Assembly (NCBI GenBank): GCA_910583765.1
Contig: CAJTYS010000003.1
Coordinates: 93,477-157,476, forward strand
DNA length: 64,000 nucleotides
Reading direction: 5' to 3'
DNA from: an uncultured Eubacteriales bacterium
GTDB lineage: Bacteria > Bacillota > Clostridia > Peptostreptococcales > Anaerovoracaceae
Position numbers and translations under genes: made by a program. The notes under the pieces were generated by a model. It was not told the origin of the DNA and made no database searches. It saw only the letters and a program-made list of their open reading frames with translations. Each line of letters begins with the position of its first letter. Position 1 is the stretch's first letter. Below are positions 52,986-61,915 of this stretch, in pieces.

Positions 52986-53015
52986 ATTATACCATTTCTC
53001 GCTGCTTCTTGTTAA
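52986..53015 (-). promoter_or_regulatory. Promoter of lysO1-lysO2-moxR-vwa
   Basis: On the minus strand TTAACA (53015-53010), 18 bases, TATAAT (52991-52986). The leader (GGTATAATGAACGC, then GGCGTTGCCG, then GCGTT.ATTG) resembles the element in front of the LuxR-type gene at 22040-22105. Confidence 0.6.
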
Positions 53016-53505
53016 GCCTTTTTCGCCTTTTCTCACGGAAATCAATTTTTTAGAACCCCATACGAACCCAACAAGCAGGAAGCCACTGTGCCAACAAATC
53101 GCTGGCTTTGACCCTAAAATTGCGGATTTTGGGCAGATCGGCCATGTGGAATGGTCTTTTTTGTTGGTTTATCAGCATTGTAATTCCTAAACTTAGAAAT
53201 TCTAACAATCGTTTCAATTTTTTCGCAATTTTGATCTTTGATTTTTAGATTTGTTGGCGTGATGGCTCCTGGGTTTTATTGATTTTTAAAAAATTGATTT
53301 CCGTGGCCTTTTCTTTTGTATACATTCGGAAATAAATGGAACAACATCGGACATCCGCTTTTCAGTTTATGGAATAAAGAAAAAATAACTAAAATCAAGA
53401 GGATAAGGCTGTTGCAAGGCTTTCACCAAACTGAGCCAGAAAAAACATATTACAAAAAACACAAACTCACAAACAGAATTGTGGGACTCTTAATTGAGTA
53501 CATAA

Positions 53506-53542
53506 AAAAGTAACCGCCTCGTGCAAAGATGTGGTTACTTTT
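53506..53542. terminator. Bidirectional terminator-like hairpin
   Basis: AAAAGTAACC (53506-53515) and GGTTACTTTT (53533-53542), a perfect 10-bp stem with A/T runs on both sides. The gene it once served is not evident. Confidence 0.6.
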
Positions 53543-53681
53543 AATCACACCGGCTAACCGTTTTCAACGGTTTCACCTTTTCTTGCCTTTTATTATACGC
53601 AAAGTTCTCCTTAAAATCAAGTACATTTTCAAAGATGGCAGCCGCAGGCAGCTTATGGGAAAACGCACGAGCAAGAAATGC

Positions 53682-53889
53682 TTTACCACCAAACAGGATT
53701 ATTTTTTGATTTGGCAGTAAAAGGCCAGCGCAAAAAAGGAATAATTTAGATGTTGCATTAAAATTATTTAATATATTCATATTTATGGAATAAAAATCTT
53801 GTTGAATACGCTAATTTTTACTTAAGTTTGTGATGTTTATGTGAAGATTTACCACCAAACAAAATATTTTTTCTATTTGGTGGTAAATC
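53682..53889. repeat. Two copies of a TTTACCACCAAA inverted repeat
   Basis: Copy 1: TTTACCACCAAA (53682-53693) and TTTGGCAGTAAA (53710-53721), imperfect. Copy 2: GATTTACCACCAAA (53846-53859) and TTTGGTGGTAAATC (53876-53889), a perfect 14-bp pair around a 16-base AT-rich centre. A further related half (GATAAATCCGCCAAA) follows at ~53902-53916. The layout suggests small transposable or protein-binding elements. Confidence 0.55.
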
Positions 53890-54107
53890 TCCCAAATTTG
53901 TGATAAATCCGCCAAACTCTAATCTGCAAGTATCCCAAGCTCTCGCCTTCAAACATTTCAGGCACGCCAAACATTTTGAAACGGCCCAAGCATCCCAAAA
54001 GAAAGAACGCAAGCCTTCTAGCCCCAGCTTTTCCCCAGCCCTGCAAGCAGCCATTCAAAATAGTTGGAGGAAGATTCCCGATTCCACACCCAGACCCCAC
54101 AAAAACA

Positions 54108-54116
54108 TGATATAAT
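54108..54116 (+). promoter_or_regulatory. Extended -10 promoter of the ABC transporter genes
   Basis: TGATATAAT: TG one base before TATAAT (54111-54116). No -35 match. 25 bases before the ATPase start. Confidence 0.45.
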
Positions 54117-54141
54117 TACCAATAGATGGAGGCATGCACTT

Positions 54142-54843
54142 ATGGATTACGTAACATTTCAAGACGTTTGCAAATACTATCACATGGGCGACCAGACCAT
54201 CGCCGCTTCTGATCATGTGACATTCCAAATCAAACAGGGCGAATTCTGTATCATCGTGGGCCCTAGCGGAGCGGGAAAAACCACGGTCCTCAATATTTTG
54301 GGAGGCATGGATTCCTGCGATGAAGGCCTGGTTTCCCTGGATGGGCGCAGGGTCAGCGACATGAACGAAAAACAGCTGACCGATTACCGCCGCCACGATG
54401 TGGGTTTTGTGTTCCAGTTTTACAACCTGGTGCAGAATTTGACTGCTTTGGAAAATGTGGAGCTTGCCTCTGAAATCTGCCGGGAACCTCTCGACCCTGA
54501 GGAGGTAATGGATTCCGTGGGCCTTTCTGCCAGAAAGGACAATTTTCCTGCCCAGCTTTCCGGCGGCGAGCAGCAGCGGGTGGCCATTGCCAGGGCTTTG
54601 GCGAAAAACCCCAAGATCCTGCTCTGTGACGAGCCTACGGGAGCCTTGGATTACAACACGGGGAAAACCATTTTAAAACTGCTCCAGGACTGCTGCCGTG
54701 ACATGGGAAAAACCGTCATCGTGGTCACCCATAACTTGGCCCTGACCCCTATGGCGGATCGAGTCATTCATATCCACAGCGGCAGCGTGGCTTCCATAGA
54801 AGAAAATCCCGCTCCCCTTCCAGTAGCCCAGATCGAATGGTGA
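54142..54843 (+). CDS. ABC transporter ATP-binding protein (MacB/LolD type)
   Basis: 233 residues from ATG 54142 (TGGAGG 9 bases upstream). Walker A GPSGAGKTT, Q-loop FVFQFYNLVQNLTALENVELA, signature LSGGEQQRVAIARAL, Walker B ILLCDEPTGALD. The family partners FtsX/MacB-type permeases and powers mechanical work on envelope proteins or export of peptides and lipids. The permease starts 4 bases after its stop. Confidence 0.92.
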   Translation: MDYVTFQDVCKYYHMGDQTIAASDHVTFQIKQGEFCIIVGPSGAGKTTVLNILGGMDSCDEGLVSLDGRRVSDMNEKQLTDYRRHDVGFVFQFYNLVQNLTALENVELASEICREPLDPEEVMDSVGLSARKDNFPAQLSGGEQQRVAIARALAKNPKILLCDEPTGALDYNTGKTILKLLQDCCRDMGKTVIVVTHNLALTPMADRVIHIHSGSVASIEENPAPLPVAQIEW

Positions 54844-54847
54844 CGCA

Positions 54848-57800
54848 ATGAAAAAATACACGCTGACAATTTTAAGGGAAATCAAACAAAGCTTTGGCCG
54901 CTTTGCCGCAATCATCGCCATCGTCGCGCTGGGAGTGGGATTTCTGGTAGGGATCCTTTCCTCCACACCAGATATGAAGGCTGCGGCTAATGGATACTAT
55001 GATGCTTCTTCCATGTCTGATTTTGACATCAAATCCACCATGGGCCTAACTGATGACGATATCCTGGCTTTGACCCAGCTGCCTCAGGTGGATCAGGCCA
55101 TGCCTGCCATGATCACGGACGCGCTAGTGGCCACAGGTGACAGCGAGCTCCTCACCGCCAGGATCTGCGGCCTGGATCTTTCCCATCTGACCGTCAACCG
55201 ATTAACGCTTCTGGAGGGGCGCATGCCCCAGGCTGACAACGAATGCGTCATAGAAGACCCCAATGCCCATATGTCCCGCCTTTCCATTGGAGACACCCTG
55301 ACCATTTCAAAAGACAACGATGATTGGAAGGACACATATGCCCAGCGGGACTTCACCATCGTGGGCATCGTGGACAATCCCTATTATTTCTGCAACGCCA
55401 AAGAGCCCTCTTCTGTGGGCAACGGCCGGACCAGCGTAATCTGCTATACCAATGACAGCATCTATGACCTAGAGGCTTACACCGATATTTTTCTGACCAT
55501 CAAGGATCCGATCCCTGCTTTTTCTGATGAATACGAGGATCAGGTCGATCATGTCACCACTCATATTGAAGAAGTCTCTGACGTGCGGATCCAGGCCCGT
55601 TATGAGGAGGTCTTGGCAGAAGCCACGGAAAAGGTGAACAAAGCGAAACGCAAGCTGGCACAGGAAAAGAAAAAAGCAGAACAAGAACTGGCTGACGCGG
55701 CGGCTGAACTCCGCAGGGGCCGCCAGGACCTGACCAATGGAGCCGCGCGGCTGGCTGACGCAAAACAGCAGCTGAAGGATGGCCGTGCCAAGCTCCGTGA
55801 TGGAAAAAAAGAATTGAAAGGTGGGAAAGCCCAACTAAAAAAGGGCCAAAAGCAGCTGAATGCCAGCAAAAAACAGCTGGACAAAGCCCGCCCTTCCGTG
55901 GAACAGGCCAAAGCCGCACAGGAAGCAGGCATGCCCCTTTCTCAGGAAGTCCTGGGCCAGATCAAGGCTTATGACCAGGGTTTGAAATCCTGGAAAAAAG
56001 GCTCTGCCCAGCTGAAACGCCAGGAAAAAAAGATCAAAAACGCCCAGCAAAAGATCAAAAACAGCGAAAAACAGCTGGCTGACGCAAAACGGCAAATCGC
56101 AGCCAATGAAAAAAAATTAGCTGACGCGCGGGTGGAGCTGGCAAATGGCCAGGCTGAATACCAAAAGGCCCAGGCCGAGGCTAACGAAGAATTCGCCAAA
56201 GCCGAGAAAAAGATCCGGAAAGCGGAGCGGAAGCTGAAAGACCTGGAAAAGCCGGAATGGTACATCCTGGACCGAAATTCCAACGTCAGTTACGCACGAT
56301 ATAAAATTGACGTGGAAAAAGTCGCTTCCGTGGCCACAGTGTTCCCGATCTTCTTTTTCCTGGTAGCGGCCCTGGTTTCCCTGACCACCATGACCCGCAT
56401 GGTAGAGGAAGAACGCATCCAAATTGGAACATTGAAAGCCTTGGGTTACAAGCCGCTGAAAATCATGTCCAAATACCTGATCTACTGCGGAACAGCCACG
56501 GTGCTGGGGTGCGCCATCGGCCTTGCCGCTGGTTTTCAGCTGTTGCCTGCGGCCTTCTACCAGGCATATGCTTCTCAATACAGCCTGCCTGAGCTACCTT
56601 TGCAGTTCAACTGGCAGTACGCTCTGCTCTCCTGCGGCCTGGAGATCTTATGTACCCTAGGAGCCACTTGGCTGGCCTGCGGCCACACGCTGCGAGAAAA
56701 GCCAGCGGCCCTGATGATTCCCCGTGCGCCAAAAGCGGGGAAACGCATTTTGCTGGAAAAAATCGGATTCCTATGGAAACGGCTTTCCTTTTCCTATAAG
56801 GCCACGGCTCGCAACATTTTCCGCTACAAAAAGCACTTGTTCATGACCATTGTCGGCATCATGGGCTGCACCGCCCTGATGGTGGCGGGCTTTGGGATGC
56901 GGGATTCCATGTCAGAAATCATCAAAACCCAGTTCAGCGAGCTCCTGCGGTACGATATGCGTATTGAACTGGCAGAGGATGACCAAGATTCTGTGCTCAC
57001 AGAGTTCCTCCAAGCTACGGAGCATGTGAAAATCCGCAGCCTGAACGGAGATGTGACTGGGAAGAAAAACAAAGAAAAGATCAGCACCACTGTTTACGTC
57101 CCAGAAGACACCGCGGCTTTTGGAGATTTCGTGAACCTGCGGGACAGAAAGAGCGGCGCTGCCATTGCTTTTACAGAACGTTCCGCAGTACTCACAGAGA
57201 AGATGGCCGATGCTCTGGAACTTTCCATCGGCGACACCTTCACCCTCACGGACGCAGATGAAAAGTCAGCTGACTTCACTCTGACGGGCATCACAGAAAA
57301 TTATGTGGGCTGCTACCTTTACCTGGACCCGGGCCTCTATGCCGAGGCCTATGGGGACGCCGAGTACAATGGATACCTGTTGAAATCCGGCATCACTGCC
57401 TTGGCAAAGCAAGATGAAACGGCCAGCAAGCTTCAAGACAGTGAATTCGTATCGTCCATCGAATTCACGTCTCAATCCCAGGAAAGTTATGAAACCACCC
57501 TTTCCAGCATCAATATCATTGTTTACATTTTAATCTTGTGCGCAGGGGCTTTGGCCGTGGTGGTGCTTTACAATCTGACCAACATCAACATCAATGAACG
57601 CAGCCGAGAGCTGGCCACTCTGCGGGTCCTGGGCTATCACCACAATGAAGTGGCCCGCTACATCTTTCGGGAGATCGGCCTGCTTTCCATCCTGGGAACC
57701 CTCACTGGCCTGGCTGCTGGCTGGGCGCTGCATTATTATGTGATTCGCACCGCGGAATCCGTGGACATGATGATGGGGCGGGACATCGCGCCTGTCAGCT

Positions 57801-57910
57801 ACTTGCTGTCAGCAGTGATCACTTTGGCCTTTTCCGCATTAGTGGATGTTCTGATGCTCTTCAAGCTGCGGCGCATCCAAATGGTGGAATCCATGAAAGC
57901 CGTTGACTGA
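54848..57910 (+). CDS. FtsX-type ABC transporter permease with long extracytoplasmic coiled coil
   Basis: 1020 residues. N-terminal TM (~18-40), a periplasmic-type domain, then ~240-460 a long Lys/Glu/Ala-rich coiled coil built of heptad-like units (QQLKDGRAKLRDGKKELKGG pattern). FtsX core helices follow at ~485-620, a second extracellular domain at ~680-860 and three TM helices at the C-terminus (YILILCAGALAVVVLYNLTN, a typical FtsX end). Such permeases act with the ATPase to move or pull on envelope substrates. The coiled coil probably reaches across the wall. No substrate gene or two-component system is adjacent. Confidence 0.88.
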   Translation: MKKYTLTILREIKQSFGRFAAIIAIVALGVGFLVGILSSTPDMKAAANGYYDASSMSDFDIKSTMGLTDDDILALTQLPQVDQAMPAMITDALVATGDSELLTARICGLDLSHLTVNRLTLLEGRMPQADNECVIEDPNAHMSRLSIGDTLTISKDNDDWKDTYAQRDFTIVGIVDNPYYFCNAKEPSSVGNGRTSVICYTNDSIYDLEAYTDIFLTIKDPIPAFSDEYEDQVDHVTTHIEEVSDVRIQARYEEVLAEATEKVNKAKRKLAQEKKKAEQELADAAAELRRGRQDLTNGAARLADAKQQLKDGRAKLRDGKKELKGGKAQLKKGQKQLNASKKQLDKARPSVEQAKAAQEAGMPLSQEVLGQIKAYDQGLKSWKKGSAQLKRQEKKIKNAQQKIKNSEKQLADAKRQIAANEKKLADARVELANGQAEYQKAQAEANEEFAKAEKKIRKAERKLKDLEKPEWYILDRNSNVSYARYKIDVEKVASVATVFPIFFFLVAALVSLTTMTRMVEEERIQIGTLKALGYKPLKIMSKYLIYCGTATVLGCAIGLAAGFQLLPAAFYQAYASQYSLPELPLQFNWQYALLSCGLEILCTLGATWLACGHTLREKPAALMIPRAPKAGKRILLEKIGFLWKRLSFSYKATARNIFRYKKHLFMTIVGIMGCTALMVAGFGMRDSMSEIIKTQFSELLRYDMRIELAEDDQDSVLTEFLQATEHVKIRSLNGDVTGKKNKEKISTTVYVPEDTAAFGDFVNLRDRKSGAAIAFTERSAVLTEKMADALELSIGDTFTLTDADEKSADFTLTGITENYVGCYLYLDPGLYAEAYGDAEYNGYLLKSGITALAKQDETASKLQDSEFVSSIEFTSQSQESYETTLSSINIIVYILILCAGALAVVVLYNLTNININERSRELATLRVLGYHHNEVARYIFREIGLLSILGTLTGLAAGWALHYYVIRTAESVDMMMGRDIAPVSYLLSAVITLAFSALVDVLMLFKLRRIQMVESMKAVD

Positions 57911-57964
57911 GCCGGCCCAGCGGCCCCGCTGGACTTTAGCATGGCCCGCGAAGCTTGCCAGCGT

Positions 57965-58861
57965 TCAATACCGCAGAGGCACCGCGGAAACTTTGCAGGT
58001 CTGGGGAAAGCCATAATAATACAGCATGTATTCCACGCCTTTGACTGCCATTTCCGCATCCAGCGCAGGGCCTGCCGTCACCCCGATGATCGCCCTTCCT
58101 TTTTCCAACACGTCCAGGGCCAGATACGGCACCTGCGCGCCCCGCACTTCCCGAAATCGATAAGGGCTTTCGTTATCACTGGCAGGAAGGCTATGAATGC
58201 GCCGATTATCTGAAGGAATCACAATGCGGATCTCTTTTTCATGAGCAAAAGCTTGGTCTTTATAAAACAAGCTCATCTTCTCAAAGGCCTGATCCGCTTG
58301 GGTCAGCAGCTGCCTGCGATACTGCCCTGATTTTTCCTGCCTCCATTTTTGAGAAATTTCCTGCAGCAGCCCTTCTAGGCTCTGCTCTTTTTCTTCCATC
58401 TGATAGAGGACGCGGCCGCACAAGATCCGCGGCTGACAATTGATGGTTTGGATCAATGGATGGGCCTGCAGCTGTTCCACCAATGCTCTGGCGCTGAAAT
58501 GGATGTTATAGCCCGCGGCTCTCGCCCCCCTGGTGTAATAGTTCCACATGGGCAGGCTGTCCTTTTCCTGGGAACAGGATAAAACAAAGTACCGAGACGC
58601 CTGCTCATCTGCTGGATTTTCCATTGCCAAGCTTCGGCGCACAGGACTTTGCTTGCTGAAATAACGATGCGTCAAGACCTCTTTCAGGTCAGGCTCCCAC
58701 CCATTCAGCCGATCGGCCAGCATTTGATAAAAGTTTTTCCGCTCGCTCCTGTCATTGAGAAACTGGCTATCCGTAAAGTAAAGGATCCCAGAAGAGAGGA
58801 TCCCCCGCAGTCCGGAGGCGGAAGTATAGTGATAGATGGTTTCTGGAAAGGGCCTGGTCAT
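57965..58861 (-). CDS. DUF2971-domain protein
   Basis: 298 residues from ATG 58861, which overlaps the stop of the YfcC-type gene by 4 bases (ATGA). The start YHYTSASGLRGILSSGILYFTDSQFLNDRSE (pattern YHYTS..GL..IL.S..L..S....LND) marks DUF2971. No TM segment. Molecular function unknown; some relatives are found near defence or toxin-like genes, but nothing here points to that. Translational coupling to the transporter suggests that it is expressed with it. Confidence 0.75.
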   Translation of the reverse strand: MTRPFPETIYHYTSASGLRGILSSGILYFTDSQFLNDRSERKNFYQMLADRLNGWEPDLKEVLTHRYFSKQSPVRRSLAMENPADEQASRYFVLSCSQEKDSLPMWNYYTRGARAAGYNIHFSARALVEQLQAHPLIQTINCQPRILCGRVLYQMEEKEQSLEGLLQEISQKWRQEKSGQYRRQLLTQADQAFEKMSLFYKDQAFAHEKEIRIVIPSDNRRIHSLPASDNESPYRFREVRGAQVPYLALDVLEKGRAIIGVTAGPALDAEMAVKGVEYMLYYYGFPQTCKVSAVPLRY

Positions 58862-60342
58862 GACAGGATCGCCGCCCCGCTGAGGATCACCAGCACCAGC
58901 GCGAAGAGCAGGAGCAGGAATTTCCAGATCCATTTCAAATACACTCCGTAGGATACCCTGGCAATGGCCAGCGCGCCCATGAGGACCCCGCTGGTAGGCG
59001 TGATCAAATTGACAATGCCGCTGGCGCTGGCATAGGCCGTGATCACCAGATCCCTTCCCACTCCCGCGAAATCCGCGATTGGCGCCATGATGGGCATGGA
59101 CAAGGCCGCCAGCCCTGAAGTGGACGGCACCAGAAAGGACAGCAGGATAAAGAACAAATAGGACAGATCCGCAAAGGCCACGGAACCCATGGCTTTTAGC
59201 GACTCCTCGCCCCAGTGGAGCACAGTGGCCGTCATGCCGCCATCGTTCATCACCACAGCGATCCCTCTGGTGATCCCGATGATCAAAGCCACATCCAACA
59301 AGCCTTTCGCGCCATTGATGAACAGTTCAATGAACCGCAGCTCGCCCCACCGCCAAATAAGACCACAAATAAAGGAAGATAAGAGGAACAAGATAGTGAT
59401 GTCGCCAAACCACCATTCTCCTAAAGGCGTAATGTTTCCAAGAGCCGTACCCAGCAGAGGAATGCCGCTGAGCCAGTGGTTGAAATCTTCAAACACCGTG
59501 ATCCCGAACTTTTCTGCCCAAGGGATGACGCCCAGCACCATGATAACAAAACTCAAGCCAAAGATCCACAAAATGACCTTTTGCTTTCCTGACAGTTTTT
59601 CCATGGCCCCTGTTTCTTGAGAAAGGAAATGGGCTTCGTTTTCTTCTTTCATATGGTAAACAAGGGATTTTTTCGGGTCGTTTTTTACCTTTTTTCCATA
59701 AGCCATCACATACCAGATGGCCAGCCCCAAACAAGCGGCAAAGATCACTAGGCGCAGCGCGATCCCTTCTCCAATGGAAATGCCTGCGAACCCAGAAGCG
59801 ATTCCTGTGGCAAAGGGGTTGACCGTGGATCCCAAACAGCCGATGCCCGCGCCCAGGCAAATGACTGCGAATCCGGTGATGGAATCGAACCCTGCGGCCA
59901 CAAAGACAGGGATCACTAGGACGTAAAAAGCAATGGTCTCTTCCCACATGCCGAACACGGTCCCGCCCACTGCGAAAACGCACATGAGAATGGGAATCAT
60001 CAGGGTTTCCCGTCCGGAAAAACGCTTGACAATAGAGCCGATTCCCGCGTCAATGGCTCCCGTGTCCGTCACCAGACCGAGAAATCCGCCGATGACTAAA
60101 ATGAAAACAATAATATCTGTGGCATTGAAGAACCCTTGAATCGGAGCACGCAGCACTTCCCAGAATCCTTGGGGATGCTCTGCTGTTCGGGCATATGTCC
60201 CTGGGACCGGCTCCAAAGCGGCAGCTGTTTCATCCACATATTCGTAGCTTCCTGCCGGAACGATCCAGGTTAATATGGCAATCACGATAATAATCAAAAA
60301 GAGAATGGTGAACGCACTGGGCATTCTGAATTTTTTCATCAT
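58858..60342 (-). CDS. YfcC-family (DcuC/ArsB-like) transporter
   Basis: 494 residues, about 12 TM helices. Start MPSAFTILFLIIIVIAILTWIVPAG and segments FVLVIGGFLG-like, GMWEETIAFYVLVIPV, LGSTVNPFATGIASGFAGI and SFLVPSTSGLAALSMPIMAPI are typical of YfcC carriers, which are thought to move amino acids, basic antiporter substrates or C4-dicarboxylates. It lies 78 bp after trmO. Its ribosome binding site GAGGT is inside a hairpin (60344-60395). Confidence 0.82.
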   Translation of the reverse strand: MMKKFRMPSAFTILFLIIIVIAILTWIVPAGSYEYVDETAAALEPVPGTYARTAEHPQGFWEVLRAPIQGFFNATDIIVFILVIGGFLGLVTDTGAIDAGIGSIVKRFSGRETLMIPILMCVFAVGGTVFGMWEETIAFYVLVIPVFVAAGFDSITGFAVICLGAGIGCLGSTVNPFATGIASGFAGISIGEGIALRLVIFAACLGLAIWYVMAYGKKVKNDPKKSLVYHMKEENEAHFLSQETGAMEKLSGKQKVILWIFGLSFVIMVLGVIPWAEKFGITVFEDFNHWLSGIPLLGTALGNITPLGEWWFGDITILFLLSSFICGLIWRWGELRFIELFINGAKGLLDVALIIGITRGIAVVMNDGGMTATVLHWGEESLKAMGSVAFADLSYLFFILLSFLVPSTSGLAALSMPIMAPIADFAGVGRDLVITAYASASGIVNLITPTSGVLMGALAIARVSYGVYLKWIWKFLLLLFALVLVILSGAAILS

Positions 60343-60343
60343 A

Positions 60344-60395
60344 AAAACCTCACAGCTTCTGTTTTCCTTTAGGTTTCACAAAAGCCCGAGGTTTT
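60344..60395 (-). terminator. Hairpin between trmO and the YfcC-type gene
   Basis: On the minus strand AAAACCTC (60395-60388) pairs with GAGGTTTT (60351-60344), and T-rich sequence follows. It could partly terminate the trmO message or mask the GAGG ribosome binding site of the YfcC-type gene, whose ATG begins 2 bases later. Confidence 0.45.
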
Positions 60396-60420
60396 ATGTG
60401 TCTTTGTCTGAATTTGTTTT

Positions 60421-61119
60421 CTACCGATTCTCCACTTTCCGCACCCGCAGCAGTTTCCCTTCTACTGTGAATTGAATTTCCAGTCCCGCGAAGGCAAAAC
60501 CGTAAATCCGTCCTGGGTCTTTCTGATACGCTGGCCTTGGATCCTGGGCCAAGGCTTGGGTCAGAGCTTCCCGTTTTTCTTCGGGAATCAGCGCCAGCCA
60601 TTTTCTTGGAAACTCCACTTCCAGCTCATAATCCTTTACTTGCGCGCTGAACCCGCCTTTGGCTTCTGGGCGGCTATCTCCGTGGGGCACGTAAGGCTTG
60701 ATGTCAAAGATGGGCGTGCCGTCCATCATATCGATGCCGGAAACATAGATCACTGGTCCCAAATCAGGATGGCATGGATCCACGGATTCCAGCTTCACGC
60801 AGGAAAGACCAAGGGAGTTAGGACGAAAAGGAGAGCGGCTGGCGAACACGCCCACCCGTTTGTTTCCACCTAACCGAGGCGGTCTGACAGTCGGCGACCA
60901 CTCTTTGCAAATGGACTGTGAAAACTGCCAGATTAACCACAGATGAGAAAATCCCTCTAACCCTCGGAGCGCTTCTGGTTCCCGATACGCAGGCTCGAAG
61001 ACGATCATGCCTTCCAGTCCTGGTACCAGCCCGCTCTGACGGGGAAGTCCGAATTTCGCGGGAAAATCCGTATGAATATGAGCAATGGGAACGATCAACG
61101 CTCCCGCTGGTTCTGTCAT
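60421..61119 (-). CDS. trmO: tRNA (t6A37) N6-methyltransferase
   Basis: 232 residues. The TrmO/TsaA fold is recognised by GLPRQSGLVPGLEG, GFSHLWLIWQF and FASRSPFRPNSLGLS. It methylates N6 of t6A37 in threonine tRNAs using S-adenosylmethionine. Slightly long C-terminal extension, as in many Clostridia. AAAGGAC lies 8 bases upstream. It stands 22 bp after the ABC ATPase gene, so it may share the T-box-controlled transcript. Confidence 0.9.
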   Translation of the reverse strand: MTEPAGALIVPIAHIHTDFPAKFGLPRQSGLVPGLEGMIVFEPAYREPEALRGLEGFSHLWLIWQFSQSICKEWSPTVRPPRLGGNKRVGVFASRSPFRPNSLGLSCVKLESVDPCHPDLGPVIYVSGIDMMDGTPIFDIKPYVPHGDSRPEAKGGFSAQVKDYELEVEFPRKWLALIPEEKREALTQALAQDPRPAYQKDPGRIYGFAFAGLEIQFTVEGKLLRVRKVENR

Positions 61120-61141
61120 GATGTTTGTCCTTTCTAAAGGC

Positions 61142-61915
61142 TCACAAGAGCATCCTGTCGTTTTGGATCTCGAATCGCTCGATGAGCGTTTCCACCGTCA
61201 TGGCCTCCCGCTCTGGGCCTGCGATATCCATGACAATCTGCCCGCCCTGCATGAGGATGGTTCTGTTTCCATGTTCTAGGGCCGCCTTCATGTTGTGGGT
61301 GATCATCATGGTGCACATGTCCTGCTCTCGGGAAAAGAGATCGGTCAATTCCAAAACCTTTTTCGCGGCTCCGGGATCCAGCGCCGCTGTGTGCTCGTCT
61401 AACAACAGCAGCTTTGGCTGGGCGATGACGGCCATGAACAAAGTCAGCGCCTGGCGCTGCCCGCCGGAAAGAAGGCGGGCCTTTTCCTGCATCCTGTTTT
61501 CCAGCCCCATGTCCAGCAGCCTGAGCTTTTCTTGGAACAGCTCCCGTTCTTTTTTACTGATCCCTGGCCGCAGACCTCTGCGCCGATTCTTGTGATACGC
61601 GATCGATAGATTTTCTTCGATGGTCATGTCAAAGGCAGTGCCTTTCAGGGGATCTTGGAACACTCTGCCGATCAGTTTCGCCCGTTTGTGCTCCGGCAGC
61701 TTGGTAATGTCCTGTTCTGCCAGCCGGATGCTGCCGCCATCTGATCCATGGACGCCTGCGATGCAGTTCATGAGCGTGGACTTTCCCGCGCCATTGCTGC
61801 CGATGATGGTCACGAAGTCCCCTGGGGCGAGCCGCAGGTCCACATTTTTCAGTGCCAGCTTTTCATTGACAGTGCCGGGGCTGAAAATTTTAGTCAAATT
61901 TTTGATTTCAAGCAT
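61142..61915 (-). CDS. ABC importer ATP-binding protein (TrpZ/BcrX-like)
   Basis: 257 residues. Walker A GSNGAGKSTLMN, signature LLSGGQRQALTL, Walker B LLLLDEHTAALDP, and an H-loop MMITHNM. It powers the importer whose permease gene overlaps it by 8 bases and whose binding protein lies upstream. The set matches the trpXYZ-type importers of Firmicutes that are often under T-box control and take up tryptophan or related compounds. Confidence 0.88.
   Translation of the reverse strand: MLEIKNLTKIFSPGTVNEKLALKNVDLRLAPGDFVTIIGSNGAGKSTLMNCIAGVHGSDGGSIRLAEQDITKLPEHKRAKLIGRVFQDPLKGTAFDMTIEENLSIAYHKNRRRGLRPGISKKERELFQEKLRLLDMGLENRMQEKARLLSGGQRQALTLFMAVIAQPKLLLLDEHTAALDPGAAKKVLELTDLFSREQDMCTMMITHNMKAALEHGNRTILMQGGQIVMDIAGPEREAMTVETLIERFEIQNDRMLL

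Larger units (their letters stand above)
53016..54107. other. AT-rich, gene-poor region with inverted repeats
   Basis: About 1.1 kb with no convincing gene. It holds a bidirectional terminator-like hairpin (53506-53542), a short palindrome AACCGTTTTCAACGGTT (53548-53564), and two related inverted repeats at 53682-53721 and 53846-53889. A 65-codon frame (53316-53513) ends at the hairpin but starts at TTG without a ribosome binding site, so I do not call it. Base composition differs from the flanking genes, which suggests a remnant of inserted DNA. Confidence 0.55.

Noticed and set aside
53316..53513. 65-codon plus-strand frame
   Set aside because: TTG start without a ribosome binding site, AT-rich, no family pattern; it only happens to end at a hairpin.
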